Positions 54,685 through 62,468 are shown, counted from the first letter of the stretch. The stretch: 64,000 nucleotides of DNA from Glaciecola blandensis (GCF_031846165.1 NZ_JAVRIE010000006.1:186001-250000), one strand, 5' to 3'. Made by a program: numbers and translations. The notes: a model not told the origin generated them from the letters alone.

Positions 54685-56015
54685 TGCGCATAAATACCTT
54701 GCCTCGAATTTATATCGTCGTTGCGTGCATCAGTCTACTAGCGACACTTCCTTTACTCTTTCTCAGCCCATTAAGCTTACCAGGTAAGATTGTTGTCGTC
54801 ATTGCCACCGTCTTGATTGCCATGGCTGCGACTCGTTATTTATTGAGAGATTTAAAAGAGGGTTTAAGCGCATTAGAAACCGGTTTACTCAACCTAAAAG
54901 ACGGCGAATTTTCAAGTACCTTAGCTTACAAAAAAAGTGACGAAATTGGTCATCTTTGTGATTTGTACAACGACACCGCCATGCAGCTTCGCGCTGAAAA
55001 GCATTGGCTTTATCAGCGTGAATTACTTCTGGATAAAGTGACTCAAAGCTCACCTGAAGTACTCTTTTTAGTCAACGACCAACAGCAAATCATCTTTAGC
55101 AATATCGCCGCTAGACAGTTTTTCCAAAGCCCAAAAGGTTTAGATGGCAGCATGCTTTCAGCATTGGTCGATGGGGCCCCTCAGGGCGCAGCTGAAGCCA
55201 TAAAAGCAAGAAAGGAAGGCCTATTTACCTTGCTACCTAGCGACAGCGAACCACAAACGTGGCATATGTCGACAGGTCATTTCTTGTTAAACAATCAAGC
55301 TCATACTTTATATATTTTAAAGCAAATGACACGCGAGTTAAGCCGCCAAGAAGTGGCGGTTTGGAAAAAAGTTATCCGCGTTATCAGTCACGAGTTAAAC
55401 AACTCTCTCGGCCCAATTTCTTCTATGCTTCATAGCGGCAAAATATTAAGTGAGCAACTTAACGAAGAAAAGTTGGGGCGTGTTTTTGAAACCATCGATG
55501 ACCGTATCAAGCATCTCAGTGATTTTGTTCAGGGCTATGGTAAATTTGCCAAGCTACCTGAACCGAAGATTGAAGCGATTAACTGGCAAGCGTTGATAGA
55601 AGAATTATCCCAGCAATGGCAATTTAGCTACTTGGAAAGAGGCATCGATGACTCACATAGTGTAGCCCCCACAAATCTCAGTATTCACGCGGACCAAGTA
55701 CAAATTGAACAGTTGCTGATTAACTTGCTTAAGAATGCACATGAGTCTGGCTCTGCAGCGGATCAAGTTGTTATAGAAGTGGAGCTTCGTGGTACTGAGG
55801 TAATCATACTGGTACTCGACCGCGGAGAAGGCATTTCCGACAATGTAATGAGCAACGCGCTCATTCCTTTTTATTCAACTAAACCCAGCGGCAGCGGTTT
55901 AGGCCTAGCCTTATGTAGAGAAATTATCGACGCCCATCACGGCCAAATCGGCCTGTATAATCGCGATGAAGGAGGCTTAGCGGTTAGAGTGTCTTTGCCG
56001 CGGTTGATTGGCTAG
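54684..56015 (+). CDS. Sensor histidine kinase, partner of the sigma-54 regulator
   Basis: This 443-residue kinase has two close membrane helices (about 8-28 and 31-50), a HAMP-like linker (about 50-100) and a PAS-like region (about 115-210). The His box VISHELNNSLGPISSM (His about residue 236) follows, with an ATPase domain containing NLLKNAHESG, DRGEGI and GSGLGLALCREI. The short periplasmic loop suggests that it senses the membrane or the transporter. TAATG coupling to the regulator shows that they are partners. Confidence 0.92.
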   Translation: MRINTLPRIYIVVACISLLATLPLLFLSPLSLPGKIVVVIATVLIAMAATRYLLRDLKEGLSALETGLLNLKDGEFSSTLAYKKSDEIGHLCDLYNDTAMQLRAEKHWLYQRELLLDKVTQSSPEVLFLVNDQQQIIFSNIAARQFFQSPKGLDGSMLSALVDGAPQGAAEAIKARKEGLFTLLPSDSEPQTWHMSTGHFLLNNQAHTLYILKQMTRELSRQEVAVWKKVIRVISHELNNSLGPISSMLHSGKILSEQLNEEKLGRVFETIDDRIKHLSDFVQGYGKFAKLPEPKIEAINWQALIEELSQQWQFSYLERGIDDSHSVAPTNLSIHADQVQIEQLLINLLKNAHESGSAADQVVIEVELRGTEVIILVLDRGEGISDNVMSNALIPFYSTKPSGSGLGLALCREIIDAHHGQIGLYNRDEGGLAVRVSLPRLIG

Positions 56016-56027
56016 CGCCAAACAATC

Positions 56028-56288
56028 TTAACCGCCAGTAACCGCTGGAAAGAAGGCTATTTCATCGCTATCTTTAATAACTGTATCGCGCGAACTCATG
56101 GTTTGATTAACCGCGACAAGTAAATGCTCGGCGCTTAATAGTTGCCACTTTTCGTCATCTTTTATCATGCCGGTGACCAACTCTGTCACTGTCGCACTGG
56201 TTTCGCCAGTCATCTCGTGAATGGATACAGCGACTTCAGACGTGTGAAGTTGCTCTCTCACCGAAGCAAAAAATTTAACGGTCGCCAC
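56028..56288 (-). CDS. moaD: Molybdopterin synthase small subunit
   Basis: This 86-residue ubiquitin-fold sulfur carrier starts TVKFFASVREQLHT and ends in the obligatory GG (FFPAVTGG). As a C-terminal thiocarboxylate it delivers sulfur to molybdopterin. It is last in a leftward moaB-moaC-moaD set; moaA and moaE are not in the window. It converges on the sensor kinase gene with 12 bases between. Confidence 0.93.
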   Translation of the reverse strand: MATVKFFASVREQLHTSEVAVSIHEMTGETSATVTELVTGMIKDDEKWQLLSAEHLLVAVNQTMSSRDTVIKDSDEIAFFPAVTGG

Positions 56289-56351
56289 AATCTGTACTCC
56301 TCATTTTTGTCTCAGTTATAGAAAGCGTCATGTGCCAACTTAAGGCCCAAA

Positions 56352-56831
56352 CTACGCATACTTGTTTCCTGATTTACCACCTTCCTTGTGTATCACTTGT
56401 GTGCCTTCTATCCGCATGAAGGGGTCGACAGCTTTGCACATATCAAAAAGTGTTAATAGGGCAACAGAAACCGCCGTTAATGCCTCCATTTCAACACCCG
56501 TCTTGCCTGATAGCTGGCAAAGTGCCTCAACACGAATGCGCTTCTTTTCGGCTTGAATATCAAAATCGACAGACACTTTGGTCAATGCTAAAGGGTGGCA
56601 AAGCGGAATTAAGTCAGCACATCTTTTCGCACCTTGGATCCCTGCTATTCTTGCCACTGATAAGACATCACCTTTTGCGTTTGTGTTATCTTGCACTTGC
56701 GCCATAGCTTCGTCATTCAGATAGATAAAACCCTCTGCGACAGCCACACGTTTGGTCACGGCCTTGTCAGTAACATCGACCATATTCGCGTTGCCTTTTT
56801 GGTCCACATGAGAAAGGGTATTTTTAGTCAT
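56352..56831 (-). CDS. moaC: Cyclic pyranopterin monophosphate synthase
   Basis: MoaC makes cyclic pyranopterin monophosphate in molybdenum-cofactor synthesis. Diagnostic segments are NANMVDVTDKAVTKR, AGIQGAKRCADLIPLCHPLALTKV and GVEMEALTAVSVALLTLFDMCKA. The ATG at 56831 (159 residues, AAGGT upstream) is preferred to 56852, which would overlap moaB by 16 bases. The gap to moaB is then 5 bases. Confidence 0.95.
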   Translation of the reverse strand: MTKNTLSHVDQKGNANMVDVTDKAVTKRVAVAEGFIYLNDEAMAQVQDNTNAKGDVLSVARIAGIQGAKRCADLIPLCHPLALTKVSVDFDIQAEKKRIRVEALCQLSGKTGVEMEALTAVSVALLTLFDMCKAVDPFMRIEGTQVIHKEGGKSGNKYA

Positions 56832-56836
56832 TTCGC

Positions 56837-57370
56837 TTATACCTTCGTCCATTTCTCAGTGAGATGGCCCACAAAATTACAAGGCCTGTAAGTACTATCG
56901 AGCTGCTTACCAATGATGTTATTCCAAGCTGTTTTGCACGCGCCTGTTGAGCCTGGTACACAAAAGATGACTGTGTTATTTGCTAAGCCCGCAAGCGCTC
57001 GAGATTGTATGGTAGAGACGCCAATCTCTTCCAAAGAAATCGCTCTGAATACTTCACCAAAACCTTCGACATGCTTGTCGAAAAGCACAGACATAGCTTC
57101 AGGTGTTGAATCGCGACCAGAAAAACCGGTACCGCCAGTCGTGATAATGGCGTGGATATTTTCGTTAGCGATCCAGTCAGAGGCTATCGCTCGAATTTGA
57201 TATACATCGTCTTTCACTATTTGATGGCTGTGTACTGTGTGCCCAGCATCTTCGATAGCGCTTGCAAGGTAGTTGCCCGAGGTATCATTTTCCGCCGTGC
57301 GGGTATCAGATATCGTTAAAACCGCGACATTTAAAAAAGTTTTTTCTTTGGATGCAGTCATAGCACTCAT
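56837..57370 (-). CDS. moaB: Molybdenum cofactor biosynthesis protein B
   Basis: This 177-residue MoaB/MogA-fold protein, which adenylates molybdopterin in related systems, has AVLTISDTRTAENDTSGN, IITTGGTGFSGRDSTPEA and the C-terminal FCVPGSTGACKTAWNNII. It is first in the leftward moaBCD set. An ATG three codons in (57361) is an alternative start. Confidence 0.94.
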   Translation of the reverse strand: MSAMTASKEKTFLNVAVLTISDTRTAENDTSGNYLASAIEDAGHTVHSHQIVKDDVYQIRAIASDWIANENIHAIITTGGTGFSGRDSTPEAMSVLFDKHVEGFGEVFRAISLEEIGVSTIQSRALAGLANNTVIFCVPGSTGACKTAWNNIIGKQLDSTYRPCNFVGHLTEKWTKV

Positions 57371-57559
57371 TGTTGATATTAATTAAGGGAGTACTCATAG
57401 ACTAAATTGCGCGTGCTCTTTTCTCAACGCTTTTATTCTTTTTTCTGCTGGCCAGTTTGAATTCATTAATGATAAATCAAAGAGATAGTCTTAAACTTGC
57501 TCAAGCTTTAGTATACTTGATGAAATTCGTCATCCGGATTCACTACATAGGGAGAGGTT

Positions 57560-58177
57560 TTGTCAAAACGTGCGGTCTGCTTAACGTGCCACTATCCTCA
57601 ATCGACCTGCGTGTGCTCGGCTGTAAAAGAATGTAATAATCAGCACGACATTCTTGTTGTTCAGCACCCAAGTGAGGCAAAGAATGCTAAAAATACCGTT
57701 CGTTTGTTAAGCTTAAGTCTGAATAAATTAACCGTCATATCTAGCGCCGATGAAGAAGCGATGCTAACACTGAAAGCGACTTGCTTGAATGCAAAGCAAG
57801 GGATCTACTTTGTGTTTCCGAATGCTGAAAGCCAAAGCTTTGAAACGGAAGTATCTAAACGCAAAAAGGATATGTGTGTTAGCGCCAACTTACACAAAAA
57901 AACAGAACAAGAAAAACAAACATTCATTTTCATCGATGCTACATGGCGAAAAGCTAAGCGCATTTGGTTAGAAAATCCGTGGATGGATTTTTGCAAAAGT
58001 CTACACTTCGACGAGCAAATAGACAGCCTTTATCACATCCGAAAGACCAGCATCGACAATGGCTTATCGACCCTAGAGGCCGTTGCCTATGTATTGCAGA
58101 AAAGCGAAGAGATTGACGTCGCCCCCTTACTCAGCCTATTTGAGCATATGCAGTCGTTTTGGCTGCAACGTAGATGA
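57560..58177 (+). CDS. tapT: DTW-domain tRNA-uridine aminocarboxypropyltransferase
   Basis: The 205-residue protein has an N-terminal Cys cluster (CLTCHYPQSTCVC), a QHPSEAKNAKNTVRLL substrate segment and the name-giving DATW (about residue 134) followed by RKAKRIW. The family (E. coli YfiP/TapT) installs acp3U on tRNA using SAM. The start is TTG at 57560, supported by a strong GGGAGAGG ribosome site. It is the last conserved-looking gene before the 26-bp repeat that opens the island. Confidence 0.85.
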   Translation: MSKRAVCLTCHYPQSTCVCSAVKECNNQHDILVVQHPSEAKNAKNTVRLLSLSLNKLTVISSADEEAMLTLKATCLNAKQGIYFVFPNAESQSFETEVSKRKKDMCVSANLHKKTEQEKQTFIFIDATWRKAKRIWLENPWMDFCKSLHFDEQIDSLYHIRKTSIDNGLSTLEAVAYVLQKSEEIDVAPLLSLFEHMQSFWLQRR

Positions 58178-58554
58178 GAGCGAAAATAACTCTTTTAGTT
58201 GCTGCTACAAGATTAGATTTTATGGCTATTTGCATTCTAAGGTTGGAAAGTACCTTTTTTGAGTTGTATCTATAAAGCTAGCATTGGTTGGAACGAGGTT
58301 GGCAACCGACTCCTATGACGCAGTAACCGGACGGTCGTTTTGGTGCATAAACTGTCATTAGATTTTCACTGTATTTGCTGTTTTAGTGTAATTACCAAGG
58401 AATAGTGTCGGTCTAATTACCGAGCGAATTTGACGTAATTCAGGTAACAGTTAGTTTTGTCTACTTCAATAAATATGCAAATATTTCTTTTGAAGCATGA
58501 GTTAATTAGACGTTTTGTATATTATTGAATTAACCAAAATATTTAAGGTAGCCA
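58178..58554. other. Left boundary region of the island
   Basis: These 377 bases carry no gene. They hold the left 26-bp inverted repeat (58224-58249), a small inverted repeat GGTTG-G-CAACC near 58299, and two TAATTACC motifs 25 bases apart (58389 and 58414) ahead of merR. The promoter of merR must lie here but is not clear. Confidence 0.5.
58224..58249 (+). repeat. Left 26-bp inverted repeat of the island
   Basis: The sequence starting GGCTATTTGCATTC and ending GGTTGGAAA is the exact reverse complement of 62469-62494. The identity stops sharply on both sides. It lies 46 bases after the tapT stop. Confidence 0.85.
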
Positions 58555-58938
58555 ATGTATACAATTAGTAAACTCGCCAAAGCGGCAAATGTTGGTATAG
58601 AGACCATTCGTTTCTATGAACGCAAAGGCTTACTTGAACAACCCATCAAACCAATTCAGGGATACAGGCAATATACAGAACAAGCACTTTCAAGAGTATT
58701 GTTCATCAAGCGTGCACAGTATTTAGGTTTTACGTTGGCGGAAATATCATCATTATTAATATTAAGTGCTAGTAATTGTGAAGATGTTCAGCAACTCGCT
58801 GAACAAAAGCTCGCAGTAATTGAAGATAAGTTAAGAGATTTGCTTAACCTTAAAGACAGCCTTGTCTCACTCGTTTCAGACTGTAAAAATAATCCAAGTG
58901 ATAAAGAGTGCCCGATAATTAGGTCACTCCAACCTTAA
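58555..58938 (+). CDS. merR: Mercury-responsive MerR regulator
   Basis: The 127-residue regulator has the MerR HTH (YTISKLAKAANVGIETIRFYERKG). It also has cysteines at 75, 110 and 119, with exactly the 35 and 9 residue spacing of the three Hg(II) ligands of Tn501 MerR (82, 117, 126). It is therefore very likely a mercury sensor. It lies on the same strand as merT and upstream of it, not divergent as in Tn21/Tn501. The operator-promoter is in the 77-base gap after it. Confidence 0.88.
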   Translation: MYTISKLAKAANVGIETIRFYERKGLLEQPIKPIQGYRQYTEQALSRVLFIKRAQYLGFTLAEISSLLILSASNCEDVQQLAEQKLAVIEDKLRDLLNLKDSLVSLVSDCKNNPSDKECPIIRSLQP

Positions 58939-58951
58939 AATGACACATCAC

Positions 58952-58983
58952 TTGACTCCGTACCCATATACGGAGTTTATACT
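58952..58983 (+). promoter_or_regulatory. mer operator-promoter
   Basis: TTGACT (58952-58957) and TATACT (58978-58983) are 20 bp apart. The spacer carries a perfect dyad ACTCCGTA-CCCATA-TACGGAGT (58955-58976), close to the CCGTAC/GTACGG dyad of classic mer operators. It drives merT onward. Confidence 0.9.
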
Positions 58984-59015
58984 GTGCTTAAAAGAATAGT
59001 GTAATAAACCTAAAT

Positions 59016-59360
59016 ATGGCAAAAAGTAGTCAACTATCAATCTTAGGCGGGCTCGCCGCAGCGATCGGTGCCAGTGCCTGCTGTGCTGGGCCACTTATTT
59101 TGCTGTTATTGGGTATAAGTGGTTCATGGATTAGTCATTTAACACTCTTAGACCCTTATCGTCCTATTTTTATATTCGTGGTTGTAGTTTTATTTGGCTT
59201 TGCTGGGTGGAGGATACATCAGCCTGTTGAAAACTGTGCGGATGATGAGGTTTGTGCAGTCCCAAAAGTAAGAACACGACGAAAAGCAGTATTTTGGTTT
59301 ACCACACTGTTAGCGTTTGTTTTTGTTACTAGTAACTACTGGATCATGTGGGTCGTATAG
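59016..59360 (+). CDS. merT: Mercuric ion transport protein MerT
   Basis: This 114-residue inner-membrane Hg(II) importer has three hydrophobic helices (about 10-35, 50-67, 92-112). The Cys pair ACCAGP (22-23) in the first helix and the cytoplasmic pair at Cys75 and Cys81 match Tn501 MerT in spacing. It receives Hg(II) from MerP. Normally MerA then reduces the metal, but no merA follows here. Confidence 0.92.
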   Translation: MAKSSQLSILGGLAAAIGASACCAGPLILLLLGISGSWISHLTLLDPYRPIFIFVVVVLFGFAGWRIHQPVENCADDEVCAVPKVRTRRKAVFWFTTLLAFVFVTSNYWIMWVV

Positions 59361-59392
59361 GTGCTATCACTTAACTCTAATTGGAGAGAAAA

Positions 59393-59668
59393 ATGAAGAA
59401 GTTATTGATTACAACATTATTATTGATAAGCAGTTCGGTGTCGTTTGGGAAAGTTGTAACTGTTACGTTAGAAGTTCCGTCCATGGATTGTATAACGTGC
59501 CCGATAACAGTAGAAAAAGCACTTGAGCGCGTTAAAGGCGTAAAACAAGTGGAAGTGACATTTGAAAATAAACTTGCTGTTGTAACATTTGACGATGAGA
59601 TAACAAATACTGATGCACTAACAAAGGCTACAAAGAATGCCGGTTATCCTTCATTAGTGAAGTCGTAG
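59393..59668 (+). CDS. merP: Periplasmic mercury-binding protein MerP
   Basis: The 91-residue protein has a signal peptide (MKKLLITTLLLISSSVSFG). One heavy-metal-associated domain follows, with metal site SMDCITCP (Cys33 and Cys36, the same positions as in Tn501 MerP). It binds periplasmic Hg(II) and hands it to MerT. The ATG at 59393 follows TTGGAGAG. It is third in the rightward mer set. Confidence 0.92.
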   Translation: MKKLLITTLLLISSSVSFGKVVTVTLEVPSMDCITCPITVEKALERVKGVKQVEVTFENKLAVVTFDDEITNTDALTKATKNAGYPSLVKS

Positions 59669-59716
59669 GCCATCACTAGTTGCGCGATATTGAAATCCTC
59701 AAAGGAACACAAAACT

Positions 59717-59929
59717 ATGGCAAAAATAGAACTCTCGTCGACGATTACTTGTCCACATTGCAATTACAGCCAGCAAGAAGAAATGCCAACCACTGCATGC
59801 CAATTTTTTTATGAATGCAATAAATGTAAAACACTGCTAAAGCCTCTAAGCGGCGACTGCTGCGTTTACTGCTCATATGGAACAGTGAAATGCCCTCCAA
59901 TTCAAGAGGGCAACAGTTGTTGTAATTAA
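59717..59929 (+). CDS. GDCCVxC-motif small cysteine-rich protein
   Basis: The 70-residue protein has CPHC (about 13-16), CNKC (about 34-37), GDCCVYCSYG and a terminal CC. This is the GDCCVxC family, some members of which are selenoproteins, seen near mercury genes. The many thiols suggest metal binding or thiol chemistry on Hg(II). All Cys positions here are ordinary codons. The ATG at 59717 follows AAAGGA; the longer frame from 59690 has no added support. It ends the mer set. Confidence 0.8.
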   Translation: MAKIELSSTITCPHCNYSQQEEMPTTACQFFYECNKCKTLLKPLSGDCCVYCSYGTVKCPPIQEGNSCCN

Positions 59930-60176
59930 AAAGTAGTCAGTTGAACAACTGGTTATTTTCATTCTGATTCATGCAAAGCTTGTAACATATAAACTCTCAG
60001 TGCAATTGTATTTATATCATTTCTAAGCCCCATACTACGTAAGCTTTTCGAGCTGCCATCAATGCCTAAAGCTTTAATTTGCGATATCGCAACCTTCTGC
60101 TAACCGAGGTGAGGATTCGGCCTCTAGTGGTTCTGACCCTTCGAAACAAATATCTTGACGACGGTGTTATTCAACG

Positions 60177-60363
60177 TTATGAGTCGAGTAGTGATTGCTT
60201 AATTATCAGTTTGCGAATGACTGCTTGTGGATGCAAGCAGGCCCTAATTTCCTCTTCAATATTTGCTTTATACCTGTTATCACCCAGAAAGTATCGCTTG
60301 GGTTCCCTATTTATCGTTTTTCGATCAAACAAATCTGGACTAAAGTTCAAGTGGAAAGACTAA
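60177..60363 (-). pseudogene. Possible remnant of a REP-associated (RAYT) transposase
   Basis: On the minus strand a 61-codon open piece without a start reads KRYFLGDNRYKANIEEEIRA. This is similar to the C-terminal LGxxRFKxxIE segment of Y1/RAYT transposases, and the frame then breaks. Further along the same strand (about 60140) is GGGTCAGAACC, reminiscent of the GGGGTCAGAG ends of the repeat elements in this window. The match is short and from memory, so the call is tentative. Confidence 0.35.
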
Positions 60364-60370
60364 ATTGATT

Positions 60371-60386
60371 GGTGTAATATTGCACC
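60371..60386 (+). promoter_or_regulatory. Probable ParD operator of module 1
   Basis: GGTGTAATATTGCACC is a near-perfect 16-bp dyad (one mismatched pair) that contains a TAATAT -10-like box. It lies 22 bases before parD, as expected for autoregulation by antitoxin or toxin-antitoxin complex. Confidence 0.5.
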
Positions 60387-60408
60387 ACTTAAATAGGAGC
60401 AATAATAT

Positions 60409-60645
60409 ATGCCTAGGCAAAGCGTAACTCTAACTGAAAAGAACGACGAGTGGCTCAAACTGCAAGTCGATGGTGCTGGCGATTACGCTAACAAAAGTGA
60501 ACTAATCAATGATTTAGTCAGACGAGCTAGACGAGCCGAATATATTAATCAAAAGTTTGACCGAGCAGAAAAAAGCGATTTTGTGTATCAATCCCCTCAA
60601 GAAATGCTTGCGGAGTTCAAACATAGCGTCAATGATGGTGACTAA
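60409..60645 (+). CDS. parD: ParD-like antitoxin (module 1)
   Basis: This 78-residue ribbon-helix-helix antitoxin has QSVTLTEKNDEWLKLQV and NKSELINDLVRRARR in the N-terminal DNA-binding part, and a flexible acidic C-terminus that would mask the toxin. AGGAGC precedes the ATG. The parE start lies inside its last codons (14-base overlap), so the two are coupled. It lies in the island and may stabilise it. Confidence 0.85.
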   Translation: MPRQSVTLTEKNDEWLKLQVDGAGDYANKSELINDLVRRARRAEYINQKFDRAEKSDFVYQSPQEMLAEFKHSVNDGD

Positions 60646-60925
60646 GTACCGTTTAACTTCTGAAGCGAAAGAAGATTTACGGCGAATATATGTCTATGGC
60701 TATAAAGAATTTGGTGAAAAGCAAGCTGATGAGTATTTTCAAAGTTTCTTTGACGCCTTTGAAAAGATAGCAGCAACACCTCTAGCTTATCAATCAATCG
60801 ACCATTTTAGGCAAGGCTATAGACGATTTCCTCATCGCGCAGATGTTATTTACTATCGTATTAATCAGGACTGGGTAGATGTTATGGCCATCCTTGGTAG
60901 TCAAGATATGGATGTCTGGCTATAG
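60632..60925 (+). CDS. parE: ParE-like toxin (module 1)
   Basis: This 97-residue RelE/ParE-superfamily toxin has KYRLTSEAKEDLRRIYVYG, a QADEYFQSFFDAFEKIA helix and the conserved C-terminal GYRRFPHRADVIYYRI followed by ILGSQDMDVWL. ParE toxins inhibit gyrase. The start is one of two adjacent ATGs (60632 or 60635); a much longer frame from 60557 lies inside parD. No separate ribosome site is visible, consistent with coupling to parD. Confidence 0.87.
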   Translation: MMVTKYRLTSEAKEDLRRIYVYGYKEFGEKQADEYFQSFFDAFEKIAATPLAYQSIDHFRQGYRRFPHRADVIYYRINQDWVDVMAILGSQDMDVWL

Positions 60926-60990
60926 GTTGCAAACACTCAGACTATGTCTGCAACTGGATGATTCCTGTTAGTCGTTTCTTAACAGTTTGG

Positions 60991-61272
60991 TCATAGTTTT
61001 ACTGGGTACTTGCGTATAACGCGCGTTATTTCTATGAAGTTTTCGCGCTCGATGAAATAGATGGAATACGTTTGATAAATTGTTCTGCGGTATCCTTTGC
61101 GCACGTCATCAATTCGGGCAAATTGAGCAGGATTATTAACTATTTTTGGAAATACGTTCAGTAGACCTTCATAAAACTCAAGTGCTGATTGGGTACCGAA
61201 ATGAGCTTCGCCATATTTTAAAGTGTCAGCAAGGTCCATTTCTGCGGCAAGTGTTAGCCTATAGTCATGCAT
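60991..61272 (-). CDS. parE: ParE-like toxin (module 2)
   Basis: This 93-residue toxin of the same superfamily has DYRLTLAAEMDLADTLKYG, KGYRRTIYQTYSIYFI and a terminal VIRKYPVKL. It is related to but distinct from the module 1 toxin. It overlaps its antitoxin gene by 8 bases and runs toward module 1; the two toxin genes end 65 bases apart. Confidence 0.85.
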   Translation of the reverse strand: MHDYRLTLAAEMDLADTLKYGEAHFGTQSALEFYEGLLNVFPKIVNNPAQFARIDDVRKGYRRTIYQTYSIYFIERENFIEITRVIRKYPVKL

Positions 61273-61516
61273 TTATACGGCGCTTGTCTTTAAACTCCTG
61301 CAAAATTTGTTCAGCGGACTTGGTGGAATAACCACTTTGCTCCCCCATAATTAGCGCCTCTCTGATGACATTAATGTCTTCGTTTCGACGTTGCTCTTTG
61401 CGTATTAAATCTCTCAGTAATTCGCTATCACTGGCGTATTCGCCGCTTTTCAACTGACTTTGCATCCACTCATTTTGTTTATCAGTAACAGTGATGCTCT
61501 TTTTAATCATGCCCAT
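61265..61516 (-). CDS. parD: ParD-like antitoxin (module 2)
   Basis: The 83-residue ribbon-helix-helix antitoxin has KKSITVTDKQNEWMQSQLKSG and SDSELLRDLIRKEQRR. A flexible tail (SAEQILQEFKDKRR) parallels that of module 1 (SPQEMLAEFKHS). A perfect 15-bp palindrome with a TATAAT box lies upstream (61540-61559). The start may instead be the ATG two codons in (61510). Confidence 0.85.
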   Translation of the reverse strand: MGMIKKSITVTDKQNEWMQSQLKSGEYASDSELLRDLIRKEQRRNEDINVIREALIMGEQSGYSTKSAEQILQEFKDKRRINA

Positions 61517-61539
61517 AATTTACTTCACAGCCTAATTGG

Positions 61540-61559
61540 TAGTATTAAATACTATTATA
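61540..61559 (-). promoter_or_regulatory. Operator-promoter of ParDE module 2
   Basis: TAGTATT-A-AATACTA (61540-61554) is a perfect 15-bp dyad overlapping a minus-strand TATAAT (61554-61559). ParD binding there would block its own promoter. Confidence 0.6.
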
Positions 61560-61624
61560 CATGGCATTTGTATTGCAATCATATTCTCTAAGTTTGCTGT
61601 TTATCTGAACTCTGGAGAATACTT

Positions 61625-62248
61625 ATGTACCCAATTGCCGTTTACAAGAAAAAAGAGCCTTGGAATAAGGGAAAGCTCGTTGGTCAAAAACTAGCTTTGA
61701 AACAAAAGCAAATATGGGCGATTCGAATCAGGTTAGAAATTTCTGGCAACATAAGGGACCTAGCATTATTTAGTCTTGGCCTAGATAGCAAACTCAGGGG
61801 CTGTGATTTAGTATCCTTGCGTGTCAGAGATATTGCGCTAGGAATGAATATTCAGTCGCGAGCTAAGATAATTCAGCAAAAAACTGGCAGACCTGTTCAA
61901 TTTGAAATTACTGAGCAGACTAGAGCAGCAATAAAAGCATTGATTCAAAAAGAAGCGCTTGATAATTCCGATTATCTTTTCAAATCTCGTATAAAGGATT
62001 CACCGCATCTTTCTACTAGTCAATATAGCCGTATTGTCGATGGGTGGATAAACTCAATCGGATTAGAAGGGACGCACTATGGTACTCATACGATACGGCG
62101 AACCAAACCATCTTTGATCTACAAAAAGACTAAAAACATTAGGGCGTGTCAATTGCTCCTCGGTCATTCTAAATTAGAGAGTACAGTTCGATATCTGGGC
62201 ATCGAAGTTGACGACGCATTAGAGATTTCAGAGAGCATCGATATTTAA
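61625..62248 (+). CDS. Stand-alone tyrosine recombinase/integrase
   Basis: The 207-residue protein is mostly catalytic domain. The tyrosine-recombinase residues are present: Arg58 (SKLRGCDL), Lys86 (QQKTGR), His155 and Arg158 (HTIRR), His181 (LLGHSKLESTVRY) and nucleophile Tyr190. The N-terminal PWNKGKLVGQK is typical of a short integrase family found on proteobacterial mobile elements. No excisionase gene is adjacent. It is the last gene inside the 26-bp inverted repeats and is the best candidate for moving or inverting the island. A GGAG ribosome site precedes the ATG. Confidence 0.88.
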   Translation: MYPIAVYKKKEPWNKGKLVGQKLALKQKQIWAIRIRLEISGNIRDLALFSLGLDSKLRGCDLVSLRVRDIALGMNIQSRAKIIQQKTGRPVQFEITEQTRAAIKALIQKEALDNSDYLFKSRIKDSPHLSTSQYSRIVDGWINSIGLEGTHYGTHTIRRTKPSLIYKKTKNIRACQLLLGHSKLESTVRYLGIEVDDALEISESIDI

Positions 62249-62468
62249 ATTTGCTGTACTCGTCAACGACGGCTTTTGGATGTTTTTTTTGTCAGTCAAC
62301 TAAAACCGCAAGCAACTCATTAAATGTCGAATTGTCACTTTAAGTGCATTGTCTATAATCTTTGGCTTTGTAGTCATTCATTAGATATAAGACTTTTTCG
62401 AAAGGCTCAGCCTAACCTACCACCTTTTGCACAAAACGGATGTATGTTCACTCACTTCTCAGTTGATG

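Larger units (their letters stand above)
59930..60408. other. Gene-poor stretch with decayed sequence
   Basis: This 479-base gap lies between the mer set and the first ParDE module. It has a palindrome CAGTTG-AA-CAACTG (59938-59951) and a 46-codon leftward open frame without a start (59959-60099, unrecognised). It also has a possible transposase remnant (60177-60363) and the ParD operator (60371-60386). A 94-codon rightward frame over 60079-60363 does not look like a gene. Confidence 0.5.

Noticed and set aside
60079..60363. 94-codon rightward frame before parD
   Set aside because: No start support or recognisable domain; the opposite strand gives a better, though broken, transposase-like reading.
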